DNA of 64,000 bases, from positions 144,535 to 208,534 of the forward strand of contig NZ_JACYXK010000024.1 in assembly GCF_014842975.1 (NCBI RefSeq), written 5' to 3'. The translations under genes were made by a program, and so were the position numbers. The notes beneath the pieces are model-generated. The model did not search any database, had not been told where the DNA came from, and was given only the letters and a program-made list of their open reading frames with translations. This DNA comes from Rhodanobacter sp. DHB23. GTDB taxonomy: Bacteria > Pseudomonadota > Gammaproteobacteria > Xanthomonadales > Rhodanobacteraceae. Each line of letters begins with the position of its first letter. Position 1 is the first letter of the stretch. Positions 1 to 12,200 of this stretch are shown here, piece by piece.

Positions 1-50
1 CTATTTCATGCGATGGCTTGCGGCGTAGCCGACCGGCCAGCGGCACGACC

Positions 51-818
51 CTAGTCGTTGTTGCCGAGCACCGAGCCGATGACGCCGCCGAGCAGCCCGG
101 CGCCGATGCCGGTCGATGCCGCACGGTTGCCTTCGCCCGGCATGTATTCCGCGATCTGGTGGGCAAGGCGCGAGATGGGCAGGGTCTGCAGCCACACCGT
201 GCCGGGTCCGGTCAGCGATGCCAGGAAGATGCCGTCGCCGCCGAAGATGGCGTTGCGGATGCCGGGCACGGTGGTGATCTGGAAATTCACCGAGGCCTGG
301 AAGGCGCCGACGTGTCCGGGATGCACGCGCAGCGTCTCGCCGGGGGCCAGGTCCTTCCGGATGAGCTCGCCGGACAGTTCCAGCCAGGCCGTGCCGCTGC
401 CGCTGATCCGCTGCAACAGCAGGCCGGAGCCGCCGAAGATGCCGGCGCCCAGCGACTGCTGGAAGCCCACGCCGATGCTGACCTGCGACGTGGCGCAGAG
501 GAAGCCGTGCCGGTGCACCATGTATTCGCTGTTCGGCGCCACCGGCACGGGCACGATATGGCCGGGCACCTTGGTGGCGAACGCCACCACGCCGGGGGAC
601 TGCACGGCGCGGTAGTCCGTCATGAAGAAGCTGCCGCCGCCGGCCACGCGCTTGAACATGCCGAGCAGGCCGCCGCCGCCGCCCATTTGGGTGTGTGTGG
701 TCATCTGGATCGACGCGCTCATCCACGACAGTTCGCCGCTTTCGGCGAACACGCTTTCGCCGGGATCGAGCTGCACTTCGAGCACCGGCATGGTGGTGCC
801 CTGGATGTGTGTCTGCAT
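51..818 (-). CDS. AIM24 / TIGR00266 family protein
   Basis: 255-residue soluble protein of the AIM24 (TIGR00266) family. Bacterial members are single beta-rich domains of unknown biochemical role; the family is named after a yeast mitochondrial protein. Visible features are a glycine run (about residues 46-50), repeated Gly/Ser-rich beta-strand turns, and a C-terminal glycine-rich segment with the look of a glycine-zipper (GIGAGLLGGVIGSVLG). No signal peptide is seen. The length is normal for the family. The gene stands alone; a BrnTA module lies upstream on the same strand. Function cannot be inferred from context. Family call is good, role unknown. Confidence 0.85.
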   Translation of the reverse strand: MQTHIQGTTMPVLEVQLDPGESVFAESGELSWMSASIQMTTHTQMGGGGGLLGMFKRVAGGGSFFMTDYRAVQSPGVVAFATKVPGHIVPVPVAPNSEYMVHRHGFLCATSQVSIGVGFQQSLGAGIFGGSGLLLQRISGSGTAWLELSGELIRKDLAPGETLRVHPGHVGAFQASVNFQITTVPGIRNAIFGGDGIFLASLTGPGTVWLQTLPISRLAHQIAEYMPGEGNRAASTGIGAGLLGGVIGSVLGNND

Positions 819-926
819 GGCGGGTTCTCCGGGTGATGGCGAGGGTTGGAGAAAAGCGGTTGCGGGTATACCTGATTTGCGGCTCGTACGCAGCTGTTCG
901 CGGAGACAGCCCGTCGGGGCGATGCC

Positions 927-1196
927 TTATCGCGCTTTTGCGTGCGGTGCGTGGCTGGACAGCATGGCGGCCATGCGCGTTTGCCAGCCGGCGCCGGTCG
1001 CCTTCCATGCCTCAAGCACGTCGGGCGGCAAGCGCAGGCTGATCGCAACGCGCGGAGACTCGACCTTGGGGCGGCCGCGCAACTTGGCTTGCAGTGTGGC
1101 CGGCAGTTTGGCGAAGGGTTTGGCGCGGGCGAAGTCGGCGTCCGTCCACTCGGGGCTTTCGTTGTCGATCATTTCAGGAGCGGGTCGCTTGTTCAT
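927..1196 (-). CDS. brnA: BrnA-type antitoxin
   Basis: 89-residue protein whose C-terminal half (about residues 48-80) has the BrnA pattern: a short strand (RVAISLRLP) followed by helices with GWQTRM, as in ribbon-helix-helix DNA-binding antitoxins. The N-terminal half is charged and probably the toxin-binding part. The start codon lies inside the 3' end of the upstream toxin gene (23-bp overlap), the usual brnT-brnA order, so the two are translated together. Family members bind and neutralise BrnT and repress their own promoter. A TGTATATACA palindrome just upstream of brnT is a plausible operator. Confidence 0.85.
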   Translation of the reverse strand: MNKRPAPEMIDNESPEWTDADFARAKPFAKLPATLQAKLRGRPKVESPRVAISLRLPPDVLEAWKATGAGWQTRMAAMLSSHAPHAKAR

Positions 1197-1449
1197 ATCG
1201 TCTTACCTCGCGCTTGTTTGCCTTGCGGAAACTGATGACCCGGATACTGGCGCCGGTTTCCGCGAATACCAGCATGTGCAGCCGTCCATCGAGAAAGCCC
1301 AGGGCCTGCCAGCGCGTTTCGCCATAGTCCCGGCGCGTGTCCTCGATGAACAGTGCCGTTTCGAAATTGAACTGAGCTGCCTGCTCGAACGACAGGCCGC
1401 GCTCGACGATGTTCCGTTCGTTCTTGACCGGGTCGTAACTGACTTCCAT
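1174..1449 (-). CDS. brnT: BrnT-type ribonuclease toxin
   Basis: 91-residue BrnT toxin, a RelE-fold ribonuclease that blocks translation when not bound by BrnA. Family signatures are present at both ends: YDPVKNERN followed by GLSFEQA near the N-terminus, and IRVISFRKANKREVRRYE at the C-terminus with the basic and tyrosine residues typical of the active surface. The ATG at 1449 is chosen because homology begins there; the longer frame would need a TTG and adds a non-conserved tail. No Shine-Dalgarno is seen before the ATG and AT-rich promoter-like sequence comes within 10 nt of it, so the mRNA may be leaderless. It lies just downstream of the typA terminator. Confidence 0.85.
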   Translation of the reverse strand: MEVSYDPVKNERNIVERGLSFEQAAQFNFETALFIEDTRRDYGETRWQALGFLDGRLHMLVFAETGASIRVISFRKANKREVRRYEQATRS

Positions 1450-1458
1450 GTGATTTAA

Positions 1459-1468
1459 TGTATATACA
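1459..1468. promoter_or_regulatory. Perfect palindrome in the brnTA promoter
   Basis: The 10-bp palindrome TGTATATACA lies 9 nt upstream of the brnT ATG in an AT-rich island that stands out from its GC-rich surroundings. On the minus strand it overlaps -10-like hexamers (TATACA, TTAAAT). BrnA antitoxins repress their own promoters, so this is the likely operator and core promoter. No binding data; inference. Confidence 0.45.
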
Positions 1469-1495
1469 AATAAAATGGGGCGCAAGTGAGAGGGG

Positions 1496-1526
1496 AAAAA
1501 GCAAAGGCCGCCTCGCGGCGGCCTTT
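1496..1526 (-). terminator. Rho-independent terminator of typA
   Basis: Read on the minus strand: AAAGGCCGCC, 4-nt loop GCGA, GGCGGCCTTT, then GC and five T. The 10-bp stem is perfect. It starts 27 nt after the typA stop and separates typA from brnTA on the same strand. Confidence 0.85.
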
Positions 1527-1552
1527 GGCATCAACGTATTGACCCGCACGGG

Positions 1553-3397
1553 TTACCCGCGCGAAGCCCGCTTGCGGTCGTTCTCGGTGAGATGCTTCTT
1601 GCGCATGCGGATTTCCTTCGGCGTGACTTCGACCAGTTCGTCGTCGTCGATGAAGTCCAGCGCCTGCTCCAGCGAGAACTTGGTCGCCGGGGTGAGCTGG
1701 ATCGCATCGTCCTTGCCGGAGGCGCGCATGTTGGTCAGCGGCTTGGGCTTGATCGCGTTGACGGTGAGGTCGTTGTCCTTGGCATGGATGCCGACCAGTT
1801 GGCCTTCGTACACGTTGTCGCCCTCGGCGGCGAACAGCTTGCCGCGTTCCTGCAGCGGCCCCAGCGAGTAAGCGGGCGTGGTGCCGCCGGCGTTGGCGAT
1901 CATCACGCCGTTGAGGCGCTTGGCGATCGCCACCGGCGTGTACGGACCGTAGTGGTCGAACACGTGGAACAGCAGGCCCGAACCCTGGGTGAGGGTCTTG
2001 AACTGGTTCTGGAAGCCGATCAGGCCACGCGCCGGGATCAGGTACTCGAGGCGCACGCGGCCCTTGCCGTCCGACACCATGTTCTTCAGCTCGCCCTTGC
2101 GGATGCCGAGGCGCTCCATCACGCCGCCCTGGTGCTGCTCTTCGATGTCGACCACCAACTGCTCGATCGGCTCCATCTTCTGGCCGTCGATTTCCTTGAT
2201 GATCACTTCCGGACGCGACACGGCCAGCTCGTAGCCTTCGCGGCGCATGTTCTCGATCAGCACCGAGAGGTGCAGTTCGCCACGGCCCGAGACCAGGAAC
2301 TTGTCGGCGTCGGAACCATCTTCCACGCGCAGCGCCACGTTGTGCACCTTCTCGCGGTCCAGGCGCTCGCGCAGCTGGCGGCTGGTGAGGAACTTGCCGC
2401 CGGACAGGTCCTTGTGGCCGACGAACGGCGAGTTGTTGACCTGGAAGGTCATGCTGATCATCGGCTCGTCGACGCTCAGCGCCGGCAGCGCCTCGGGCAC
2501 GTCCAGCGAGGTGACGGTGTCGGAAATGGTCAGCTCGGGGATGCCCGAGATGGCGACGATGTCGCCGGCCTCGGCGGAATCCTGCTCGATGCGCTCGAGG
2601 CCGAGGAAGCCGAGCACCTGGCCGATCTTGCCCTGGCGCTTCTTGCCATGGCGATCGATCACGGCGACCGGCATGCCCTTCTTCAGGGTGCCGCGCTGGA
2701 TGCGGCCGATGCCGATCACGCCGACGAAGTTGTTGTGGTCCAGCTGGCTGATGCGCATCTGGAACGGGCCTTCCGGATCGACGTCCGGCTTCGGCGCGTG
2801 CTGCATGATCGCTTCGTACAGCGGGGTCATGTCGCCTTCGCGGGCGTTCTCGTCCAGCGAGGCGTAGCCGTTCAGCGCCGAGGCGTAGACGATCGGGAAT
2901 TCCATCTGCTCGTCGGTGGCGCCGAGCTTCTCGAACAGGTCCCACACCTGCTCGACCACCCACTCCGGGCGGGCGCCCGGGCGGTCGACCTTGTTGACCA
3001 CGACGATGGGCTTGAAGCCCATGGCGAAGGCCTTCTGGGTCACGAAGCGCGTCTGCGGCATCGGGCCGTCCATCGCGTCGACCAGGATCAGCACCGTGTC
3101 CACCATCGACAGCACGCGCTCCACCTCGCCGCCGAAGTCGGCGTGTCCGGGGGTGTCGACGATGTTGATGCGGTTCTTGGTGCCGGTCTTCTTGTCCGTC
3201 CAGGTGATGGCCGTGTTCTTGGCCAGGATCGTGATGCCACGCTCCTTTTCCTGGTCGTTCGAGTCCATCACGCGCTCGGCCAGCACGGTGCGCTCGTTGA
3301 GCGTGCCGGACTGCTTCAGCAGCTGGTCGACGAGGGTGGTCTTGCCGTGGTCGACGTGGGCGACGATGGCGATGTTGCGCAGGTTTTCGATGGACAT
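1553..3397 (-). CDS. typA: Translational GTPase TypA/BipA
   Basis: 614-residue ribosome-binding GTPase of the EF-G/LepA superfamily, involved in 50S subunit maturation and growth under cold or stress. The G domain is complete: P-loop [10 protein letters not shown] (about residues 12-21), ERGITI in switch I, DTPGHADF (G3), NKVDRP (G4). Domains II, III and V and the TypA-specific C-terminal domain follow, and the length is normal for the family. The start at 3397 gives [19 protein letters not shown], matching other TypA N-termini; the upstream in-frame start would add ten unconserved residues. A TATAAT hexamer lies 58 nt upstream and a strong terminator follows. Confidence 0.97.
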   Translation of the reverse strand: MSIENLRNIAIVAHVDHGKTTLVDQLLKQSGTLNERTVLAERVMDSNDQEKERGITILAKNTAITWTDKKTGTKNRINIVDTPGHADFGGEVERVLSMVDTVLILVDAMDGPMPQTRFVTQKAFAMGFKPIVVVNKVDRPGARPEWVVEQVWDLFEKLGATDEQMEFPIVYASALNGYASLDENAREGDMTPLYEAIMQHAPKPDVDPEGPFQMRISQLDHNNFVGVIGIGRIQRGTLKKGMPVAVIDRHGKKRQGKIGQVLGFLGLERIEQDSAEAGDIVAISGIPELTISDTVTSLDVPEALPALSVDEPMISMTFQVNNSPFVGHKDLSGGKFLTSRQLRERLDREKVHNVALRVEDGSDADKFLVSGRGELHLSVLIENMRREGYELAVSRPEVIIKEIDGQKMEPIEQLVVDIEEQHQGGVMERLGIRKGELKNMVSDGKGRVRLEYLIPARGLIGFQNQFKTLTQGSGLLFHVFDHYGPYTPVAIAKRLNGVMIANAGGTTPAYSLGPLQERGKLFAAEGDNVYEGQLVGIHAKDNDLTVNAIKPKPLTNMRASGKDDAIQLTPATKFSLEQALDFIDDDELVEVTPKEIRMRKKHLTENDRKRASRG

Positions 3398-3454
3398 GGG
3401 CGGGCTCGGGCGACGCGGAGTCGTCACGCAGGTTTCTGATAGGGGAACCGGCGG

Positions 3455-3460
3455 ATTATA
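3455..3460 (-). promoter_or_regulatory. Probable -10 element of typA
   Basis: Perfect TATAAT on the minus strand, 58 nt before the typA ATG, in otherwise GC-rich DNA. No good -35 hexamer is seen 16-18 nt upstream, so the call rests on the -10 alone. Confidence 0.4.
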
Positions 3461-3500
3461 CGCGCTTGCGCGCGCGCCTGCTTGCGTCCCGGCGCCGCGT

Positions 3501-4922
3501 TCAGGTCAGGCCGGTCAGCGCATAGGCGGCGATCACCACGAACACCGCCAGGGTCTTGATCACGGTGACCGCGAAGATGTCGCGGTAGGACTGGCGGTGG
3601 TTGAGGCCGGTCACCGCCAGCAGGGTGATCACGGCGCCGTTGTGGGGCAGGGTGTCCATGCCGCCGGAGGCCATCGCCGCCACGCGGTGCAGCACTTCCA
3701 GCGGTATCCCGGCGGCATGCGCGTTGGCGATGAAGGTGTCCGCCATCGCGCCCAGCGCGATGCCGAGCCCGCCGGAGGCCGAGCCGGTGATGCCGGCCAG
3801 CGCGGTCACCGCCACTGCCTCGTTCACCAGCGGGTTCGGGATGGCGTGCAGCGCGTCGGCCACCAGTCTGAAGCCGGGCAGGGCGGCGATCACCGCACCG
3901 AAGCCGTATTCCGAGGCGGTGTTCATCGAGGCCAGCAGGGCGCCGCCCACCGCGGCCTTGCTGCCCTCGGCGAAGCGCCGCGCCACCGGCTTCCACGCGA
4001 ACGCCAGCACGCAGAGGATGCCCAGCAGCAGCGCGCCTTCCACCGCCCAGATCGCGGCGATCTTCGAGACCTCCTGCACCACCGGCGCGCTCCTGCCCAC
4101 CACGCTGGGCTGGAACGTGGCGGTGCCGCCGTACAGGCGCGGAATCAGGCCGGTGAGCCACTTGTTCGCCACGCCCACCAGCACCAGCGGCAGCAGCGCC
4201 AGCAACGGGTGCGCCAGCCTGCCGCCGTCGAACGGCGCGGGCTCGTTGGCCAGCTCGCTGCCGTAGCCTTCGCCGGCGCGGGCCGCCTTGCACCGGCGCG
4301 ATTCCAGGTAGGCCAGGCCCGTGGCCAGGATGAACGCCGCGCCCAGTGTGCCCAGCCACGGCGCCGCCCAGGCGGTGGTGCCGAAGAACGCGGTGGGGAT
4401 GATGTTCTGGATCTGCGGCGTGCCCGGCAACGAATCCATGGTGAAGGTGAATGCGCCCAGCGCGATGGTGCCGGGGATCAGCCGCTTAGGGATGTCGCTG
4501 GCGCGGAACAACTCGGCGGCGAACGGATACACCGCGAACACCACCACGAACAGCGACACGCCGCCGTAGGTGAGCAGCGCGCACACCAGCACGATGGAGA
4601 GGATCGCGCGGCCCTTGCCAAGCAGCCCGATGGTGGCCGCCACGATGGCCTTGGAGAAACCCGACAGCTCGATCAGCTTGCCGAACAGCGCGCCCAGCAT
4701 GAACACCGGGAAATACAGCTTGAGGAAGCCGACCATCCTGTCCATGAACAGGCCGGTGAACATCGGCGCCACCAGCGCGGGATCGGTGAGCAGCACCGCG
4801 CCCAGCGCGGCCAGCGGCGCGAACAGGATCACGCTGTGGCCGCGGTACGCCGCCAGCATCAGGAAGCACAGCGCGGCGAGCACGATCAGGAATGCCATTG
4901 CCTTCGAATCCCCTGCAGCCAT
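3501..4922 (-). CDS. GntP-family permease (gluconate / 3-hydroxybutyrate type)
   Basis: 473-residue inner-membrane symporter of the GntP family. Around 12 hydrophobic segments span the protein. Family blocks are visible, such as LPGTPQIQN near residue 165, and C-terminal [16 protein letters not shown] and [16 protein letters not shown] segments. An internal ATG at 4898 (MAFLIV) is an alternative start. Some GntP members carry gluconate, others carry D-3-hydroxybutyrate. Here the divergent neighbour is a TonB-dependent receptor followed by a PHB depolymerase, and no gluconate kinase or Entner-Doudoroff gene is nearby, so 3-hydroxybutyrate or a related hydroxy acid is the better guess. Substrate is inference. 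Confidence 0.85.
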   Translation of the reverse strand: MAAGDSKAMAFLIVLAALCFLMLAAYRGHSVILFAPLAALGAVLLTDPALVAPMFTGLFMDRMVGFLKLYFPVFMLGALFGKLIELSGFSKAIVAATIGLLGKGRAILSIVLVCALLTYGGVSLFVVVFAVYPFAAELFRASDIPKRLIPGTIALGAFTFTMDSLPGTPQIQNIIPTAFFGTTAWAAPWLGTLGAAFILATGLAYLESRRCKAARAGEGYGSELANEPAPFDGGRLAHPLLALLPLVLVGVANKWLTGLIPRLYGGTATFQPSVVGRSAPVVQEVSKIAAIWAVEGALLLGILCVLAFAWKPVARRFAEGSKAAVGGALLASMNTASEYGFGAVIAALPGFRLVADALHAIPNPLVNEAVAVTALAGITGSASGGLGIALGAMADTFIANAHAAGIPLEVLHRVAAMASGGMDTLPHNGAVITLLAVTGLNHRQSYRDIFAVTVIKTLAVFVVIAAYALTGLT

Positions 4923-4961
4923 CGGCGATGGCCGCAGTATTCGGCACTGCCGCGCCGCGCC

Positions 4962-4986
4962 GGCACTGTACGAAGGTACAAGTGCC
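4962..4986. promoter_or_regulatory. Inverted repeat between gntP and the TonB-dependent receptor
   Basis: GGCACTGTAC, 4-nt spacer GAAG, GTACAAGTGCC: arms pair completely apart from one extra A. It lies in the 145-bp divergent region, 40 bp from the permease start and about 80 bp from the receptor start. It could be an operator shared by both promoters or an RNA hairpin. Which protein binds is unknown. Confidence 0.4.
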
Positions 4987-5067
4987 GCCCGCGCGGGCGC
5001 TGCCTAAGCTCGCCGCACAATCGGCATCCGCGCCTGTCGGATGCGCCAACGACGACGAGGGGAAACC

Positions 5068-7293
<2,226 letters not shown>

Positions 7294-7330
7294 CGATGAT
7301 GCACGTGGTGGACGGAGCGGGAGAATCGCG

Positions 7331-8344
7331 ATGCGTTGGATGAAATGGTGCATGACCGCCGCCGTGCTGCTGACGGCGGCGGTGCAGGCCGACGAGGCCG
7401 CGCCGCTGCCCAGGCTGAAGGTGGACGCGGTGCGCGTGGCAGTGGCCGGCCTGTCCTCCGGGGCGTACATGGCGACCCAGGCGCAACTGGCCTATCCGGA
7501 GGTCTTCCGCGGCGCCGCGCTGGTGGCCGGTGGGCCGTACGGCTGCGCGAACGGCCAGTTGAACGCGGCGCTGGGCAGTTGCATGAAGGGCGTGCCGCCG
7601 CCCGACGTGGATGCGCTGGTGAAGCGCACGGAGCAGCGCGCCAGTTCCGGCGAGCTCGGCTCGCTGGACGCGCTGTCGTCGTCGCACGTGTACCTGTTGC
7701 ATGGTCGCGCCGACAAGGTCGTCGCTCCCGCGGTGGCCGAAGCCGGCGCGGCGTTCTACCGCAAGCTGCGCGATGGCGTGCCGGGCCTCAAGGGCATGCA
7801 GGTGGTGGACGACGGCCAACGCGGCTTCGGCCACAACCTGCCGGTGGCGGCGGGCGGCGACGATTGCGGCAAATCGGAATCGCCCTATCTGGGCCACTGC
7901 GGCTTCGACGCGGCGGGCGCGATCTTCGCGCAGCTGTACGGCCCCGCGCCGCGGGCGGCCACGGCGGCGAAGGGACAGTTGCGCACGTTCGACCAGGACG
8001 CGTTGCGGCCCGGTGGCGCCGATGCCTTCCTCGCCGACACCGGCTACGTCTACCTGCCGCCGGACTGCCTCGCCGGCAAACCCTGCGGCCTGCTGGTGGC
8101 CCTGCACGGCTGCAAGCAGAACGCCGAGGCGGTGGGCGAGGCCTTCGTGCGCGACGCCGGCTTCAACCGCTGGGCGGACGCCTACGACGTGGCCGTGCTG
8201 TACCCTCAGACACGCGCAAGCTTCGCGCCCTTGAATCCGCAGGCATGCTGGGACTGGTGGGGATATTCCGGCACGAATTACGACACACGGCAGGGCGTGC
8301 AATTGCGCTGGCTGATGGCTGCGGTGCGCGCCATCGAAAAGTGA
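7331..8344 (+). CDS. phaZ: Exported PHB depolymerase, type-II catalytic domain
   Basis: 337-residue esterase of the extracellular PHB depolymerase family. A short signal peptide (cut near residue 20) is followed by the lipase box GLSSG (Ser42), Asp128 in HGRADKVV, His168 in GFGHNLPV, and only then the oxyanion-hole His259 in ALHGCKQN. Having the oxyanion histidine C-terminal to the triad is the type-II (permuted) order, as in the Rhodospirillum rubrum periplasmic PhaZ1. There is no linker or substrate-binding domain, so it may act on amorphous polymer or oligomers in the periplasm. It follows the receptor gene by 37 bp and probably shares its transcript. Confidence 0.85.
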   Translation: MRWMKWCMTAAVLLTAAVQADEAAPLPRLKVDAVRVAVAGLSSGAYMATQAQLAYPEVFRGAALVAGGPYGCANGQLNAALGSCMKGVPPPDVDALVKRTEQRASSGELGSLDALSSSHVYLLHGRADKVVAPAVAEAGAAFYRKLRDGVPGLKGMQVVDDGQRGFGHNLPVAAGGDDCGKSESPYLGHCGFDAAGAIFAQLYGPAPRAATAAKGQLRTFDQDALRPGGADAFLADTGYVYLPPDCLAGKPCGLLVALHGCKQNAEAVGEAFVRDAGFNRWADAYDVAVLYPQTRASFAPLNPQACWDWWGYSGTNYDTRQGVQLRWLMAAVRAIEK

Positions 8345-8357
8345 TGGCCGCAGCCAC

Positions 8358-9290
8358 TGTTCTCCCCTCGCCCGCTTGCGGGCACGCGGAGAGGCGCCAT
8401 GGATGGCGCCGGCTTTGGGGAGCGAGGAGAGGGGTTGGGGGAGAGGGCGCTTTTGCTTTGGCTGTGTTATCGCAAGCGACAGAGCGGTTTCGTCCGCCTG
8501 TCGGCGGCCGAGTTCCTTTCTCTTTGCGTGCCCAAAGAGAAAGGAACCAAAGAGAAAGGGCACCCCGATGGCGCGCCCTCCGGGCCTCCTGCCCTACGGG
8601 TGCGCGGGTGGGCTACGGGGTTTTTCGACGGGGCTCCTGCCCCGGCGAAAAACTGGCCGGCATCCCTGCCGGCCACCCTGCGGGCTTTCCTCCGCCCCCC
8701 CGCCGCGCCATAGGGGCCCCGGAAGAGCAGCGCGCTCCTGCGCGCAGAAGCAACTCCAACAGCAACAGCCAAAGCCAAAGCCAAAGCCAAAGCCAAAGCC
8801 AAAGCCAAAGCCAAAGCCAAAGCCAAAGCCAAAGCCAAAGCCAAAGCCAAAGCCAAAGCCAAAGCGCCGCGCCCGCACGACGCTCTGCGGTTGCTTCTGG
8901 CGCGCACGATGCGCGCCTGCTTTTCCGGGGCCCCTCGGCGGCGGTGAGCCGTGGACGAAGAGGCCGCGCAGCGGGCGAGCCCATGGATGGGCTCGCCTTT
9001 TCGCGCGGGCAGGAGCCCGCTCGAAAAGCCCGGCCACGGCTCACGGACTTTCCGCCCATGGAAGGGCGGAAAGCACCGCCGCGGGGTGTCGTTTCCTCTT
9101 GGTTACTTCTCCTTTGGACAAGCAAAGGAGAAGTAACTCGGGCGCCGACAGGCGCTCGAAACCGCTTTGAAACTTGCGACACCCCGAAGAGCAAAAGCCC
9201 CTCTCCCCCAACCCCTCTCCTCGCTCCCCAAAGCCGGCGCCATCCATGGCGCCTCTCCGCGTGCCCGCAAGCGGGCGAGGGGAGCAACAG
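8358..9290. repeat. 0.93-kb palindromic intergenic element
   Basis: The stretch between phaZ and the hybrid kinase is one large imperfect inverted repeat. The outer arms, about 8358-8455 and 9195-9290, are almost identical when one is reversed. Similarity continues inward with more changes to about 8560 and 9085. Each arm contains its own 15-bp perfect hairpin: 8512-8547 (GTTCCTTTCTCTTTG, 6-nt loop) and 9102-9137 (GTTACTTCTCCTTTG, 6-nt loop). The two hairpins differ at four positions but each stays fully paired. The centre holds a hexamer array. Open frames that run through it in all phases are products of the repeat and high GC, not genes. It looks like a dispersed Lysobacterales repeat; no transposase is present. 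Confidence 0.85.
8769..8864. repeat. (CCAAAG)16 tandem array
   Basis: Sixteen uninterrupted copies of the hexamer CCAAAG (96 bp), at the centre of the palindromic element. Being a multiple of three, it reads as Lys-Pro, Ser-Gln or similar dipeptides without stops, which explains long spurious frames here. Such perfect arrays vary in copy number by slippage. Confidence 0.95.
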
Positions 9291-12200
9291 GTGGGCGTCA
9301 TGCTGAGCGTCGTCTGGATCGCCGCCGCCGCCCTGCTGTGGCTGGGCCTGCTGTTCGCCGTCGCGCTCTACGGCGAACGCCACGCGCAGGCGTTCAACAA
9401 GCGCTGGGCCATCGTCTACGGCCTCTCGCTGGCCATCCACTGCACCTCGTGGACGTTCTACGGCACCGTCACGCAGGCCAGCCGCTCGGGCTGGTGGCTG
9501 CCCCCCACCTTCGTGGGCGCCATCCTCATCTATCTGTTCGCGGCAGGCTGGCTGCAGCGCCTGGTGCAACTGGCGCGCGAATGCAACGCCAGCTCGCTGG
9601 CCGACCTGATCGCCGCAAGGCTGGGGCGACACTCCGGACTGGCGGCCGTGGTCACCGCGGTGATGCTGCTCGGCATGGTCCCGTACATCGCGCTGCAGCT
9701 GAAGGCGGTGGCGATGAGCTACGGCGTGCTCAGTCGCGGGCACTATGCGGGAACGCCGGCCTGGCAGGACAGCGCGCTCTACGTGGGCCTGGCGATGGCC
9801 CTGTTCACGATGCTGTTCGGCACGCGCCGCGCCGCGGCCACCGAACACAACCGCGGGCTGGTGCTGGCGGTGGCATTCGAATCGCTGTTCAAGCTCGGCG
9901 CGATGCTGGCGCTGGGCTCGCTGCTGTTCACCGCGGTGCCGGCGACCGCGGCGATCGGCACGCCGCCGCCGGTGGATCGCGACGGCTTCCCCGCGCTGAT
10001 CCTGCTCGGCGCGCTGGCGATGTTCACCATGCCGCACCAGTTCCATGCCGGCGTGGTGGAATGCCGCGACGGCGGCCACGTGCGCACCGCGCGCTGGCTG
10101 TTCCCGCTGTACCTGCTGCTGATCGCGTTGCCGATCCTGCCGCTGGCGCGGCTGGGCGACAGCTGGCTGCGTCCGGTGGGCGTGCCGTCGGATCTCTACG
10201 TGCTGGTGCTGCCGCTGGCGCAGGGCGAGCACGGCCTGGCGCTCACGGCGTTCCTGGGTGGACTCAGCGCGGCGACCAGCATGGTGGTGGTGAGCACGCT
10301 CACCCTTAGCCTGATGGTGAGCAACCATTTCGTGGCGCCGCTGCTGGTGCGCGCGGGCTGGGGGCGCGGGCGGCAGGGCGATTTGCGCGGCGCGGTGCTG
10401 ATGCAGCGGCGGCTGGCGATCCTCGCCATCGTGCTGCTGGCCTGGGGCTACAGCCGCGTGCTGGCGCGCAGCGACGCGCTGGCCGACATCGGCGCGATCT
10501 CGTTCTCGGCGCTGGCGGGGCTGGCGCCGGCCGCGCTGGCGGCGGTGTACCGGCCACAGGTCGGCGCGCGCGCGGTGGGCGGCGGGCTGCTGGTGGGCAC
10601 GCTGGTATGGCTGTATGCCTTGCTGCCGGCGTTGTTCGCGCCGCAGCCGGCCTGGGTGCTGGCTGGCCCGTTCGGCGTGGCGTGGCTGGCGCCCGCCCAC
10701 CTGCTCGGACTGGACGACTGGAGTCGCCTGGCGCGCGCGGTGGCGCTGAGCCTCGCGGCGAACGTGGCGGTGATGTGGCTGGTGGCGCGCTCGCGCTTCG
10801 CGCACGCGGCGCCGGCGCCTGGCGGTGGCGTGCTGCTGGTGGAACTGCGCGCGCTGGCGCAGCGTTTCCTGCCGGCGCTGCGCGTGCACGAGCTGTTCCG
10901 CGACGCGCCGGACCGCGTGCTGGCCGATGCCCCGCGCATCGCCGCGGTGGAGCATGAGCTGGCCGCGGTGATCGGCGCCGCGTCCGCGCGCCTGCTGCTG
11001 GACGTGATGCGCCACCAGGGGCCGCAGGACCTGGACGCGGTGGCCGCCATCGTGGGCGAGGCCGCGCAGGACCTGCGCTTCAACCAGCGCGTGCTGGCCG
11101 CGGCCCTGACCAGCATGAGCCAGGGCATCTGCGTGGTGGACGCGCAGTTGTGCGTGGTGGCGTGGAATCGTCCCTACGAGGAATTGTTCGCCTATCCGCC
11201 CGGCCTGCTCGAAGTGGGGCGTCCGGTGGCCGAGCTGGTGCGCCACAACCTCGCCGCCGGCCTGGCCGGCGGCGGCGAGGTCGATGCCGACGTGCGCCGT
11301 CGCCTGGCGCACATGGAGGCCGGTTCGCTGCACCATTCGGAGCGGCAATTCCCGAACGGCGTGGCGGTGGAGATCCGCGGCAGCCCGATGCCCGGCGGCG
11401 GCTACGTCGCCACCTATACCGACGTCACCGCGTTCCGCAACGCCGAGCGCGCGTTGAAGCGCATCAACGAGACGCTGGAGCAGCGCGTGGCCGAGCGCAC
11501 GCAGGCACTGGCACTTGCCAGCGACGCCGCGCAGCGGGCGAACGAGGCGAAGACGCACTTCCTCGCCGCGGTCAGCCACGACCTGCTGCAGCCGCTGCAC
11601 GCCGCGCAGCTGTTCTCGCATGCGCTGCAGGTGCGCCTCGCCGGCGACGAAGCCGCCGCCACCGCGCGGCACCTGGACGGTGCGCTGGCCGCCACCGAAA
11701 GCCTGCTCGCCGGCCTGCTCGACATCGCCAAGCTGGAGGGCGGCCGCTTCAACGTATGCCCGCGCGACTTCGCGCTGGCCGAGGTGCTCGATCCGCTGGC
11801 CGCCGAGTTCCGCGCGCTGGCCGAGGAGCGCGGCATCCGCCTGCGCGTGGTGGGCACCCGCGGCTGGGCGCATTCGGATCCGCAACTGCTGCGCCGCGTG
11901 CTGCAGAACTTCCTCGCCAATGCGTTGCGCTACACCGAGCAGGGCCGCGTGCTGCTGGGTTGCCGCCGCGCGGAAGGGCAGTGGCGCATCGAGGTGTGGG
12001 ACAGCGGCCCGGGCATAGACGAAGGCGAGCAGCGCCTGATCTTCGAGCAGTTCCGCCGCGGCAGCGCGGCCAGCGGACAAGGCCTGGGCCTGGGGCTGGC
12101 GATCGCCGAGCGCATGGCCGGCCTGCTCGGGCACCGCCTGTCGCTGCGCTCATGGCCGGGCCGGGGCAGCGTGTTCGCGGTGGGATTGCCGAGCGCCGCC

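Noticed and set aside
8769..8864. CRISPR array
   Set aside because: The repeats are contiguous hexamers without spacers, and no cas gene is present.
8376..9170. Open frames with long Lys-Pro or Ser-Gln repeats
   Set aside because: They are translations of the (CCAAAG)16 array and the palindrome; there is no credible start, ribosome site or domain.
8613..12134. 1,173-residue open frame on the minus strand across the repeat and the kinase gene
   Set aside because: It is antisense to a complete multidomain kinase, its translation is His/Arg/Gln-rich without any domain, and it runs through the hexamer array.
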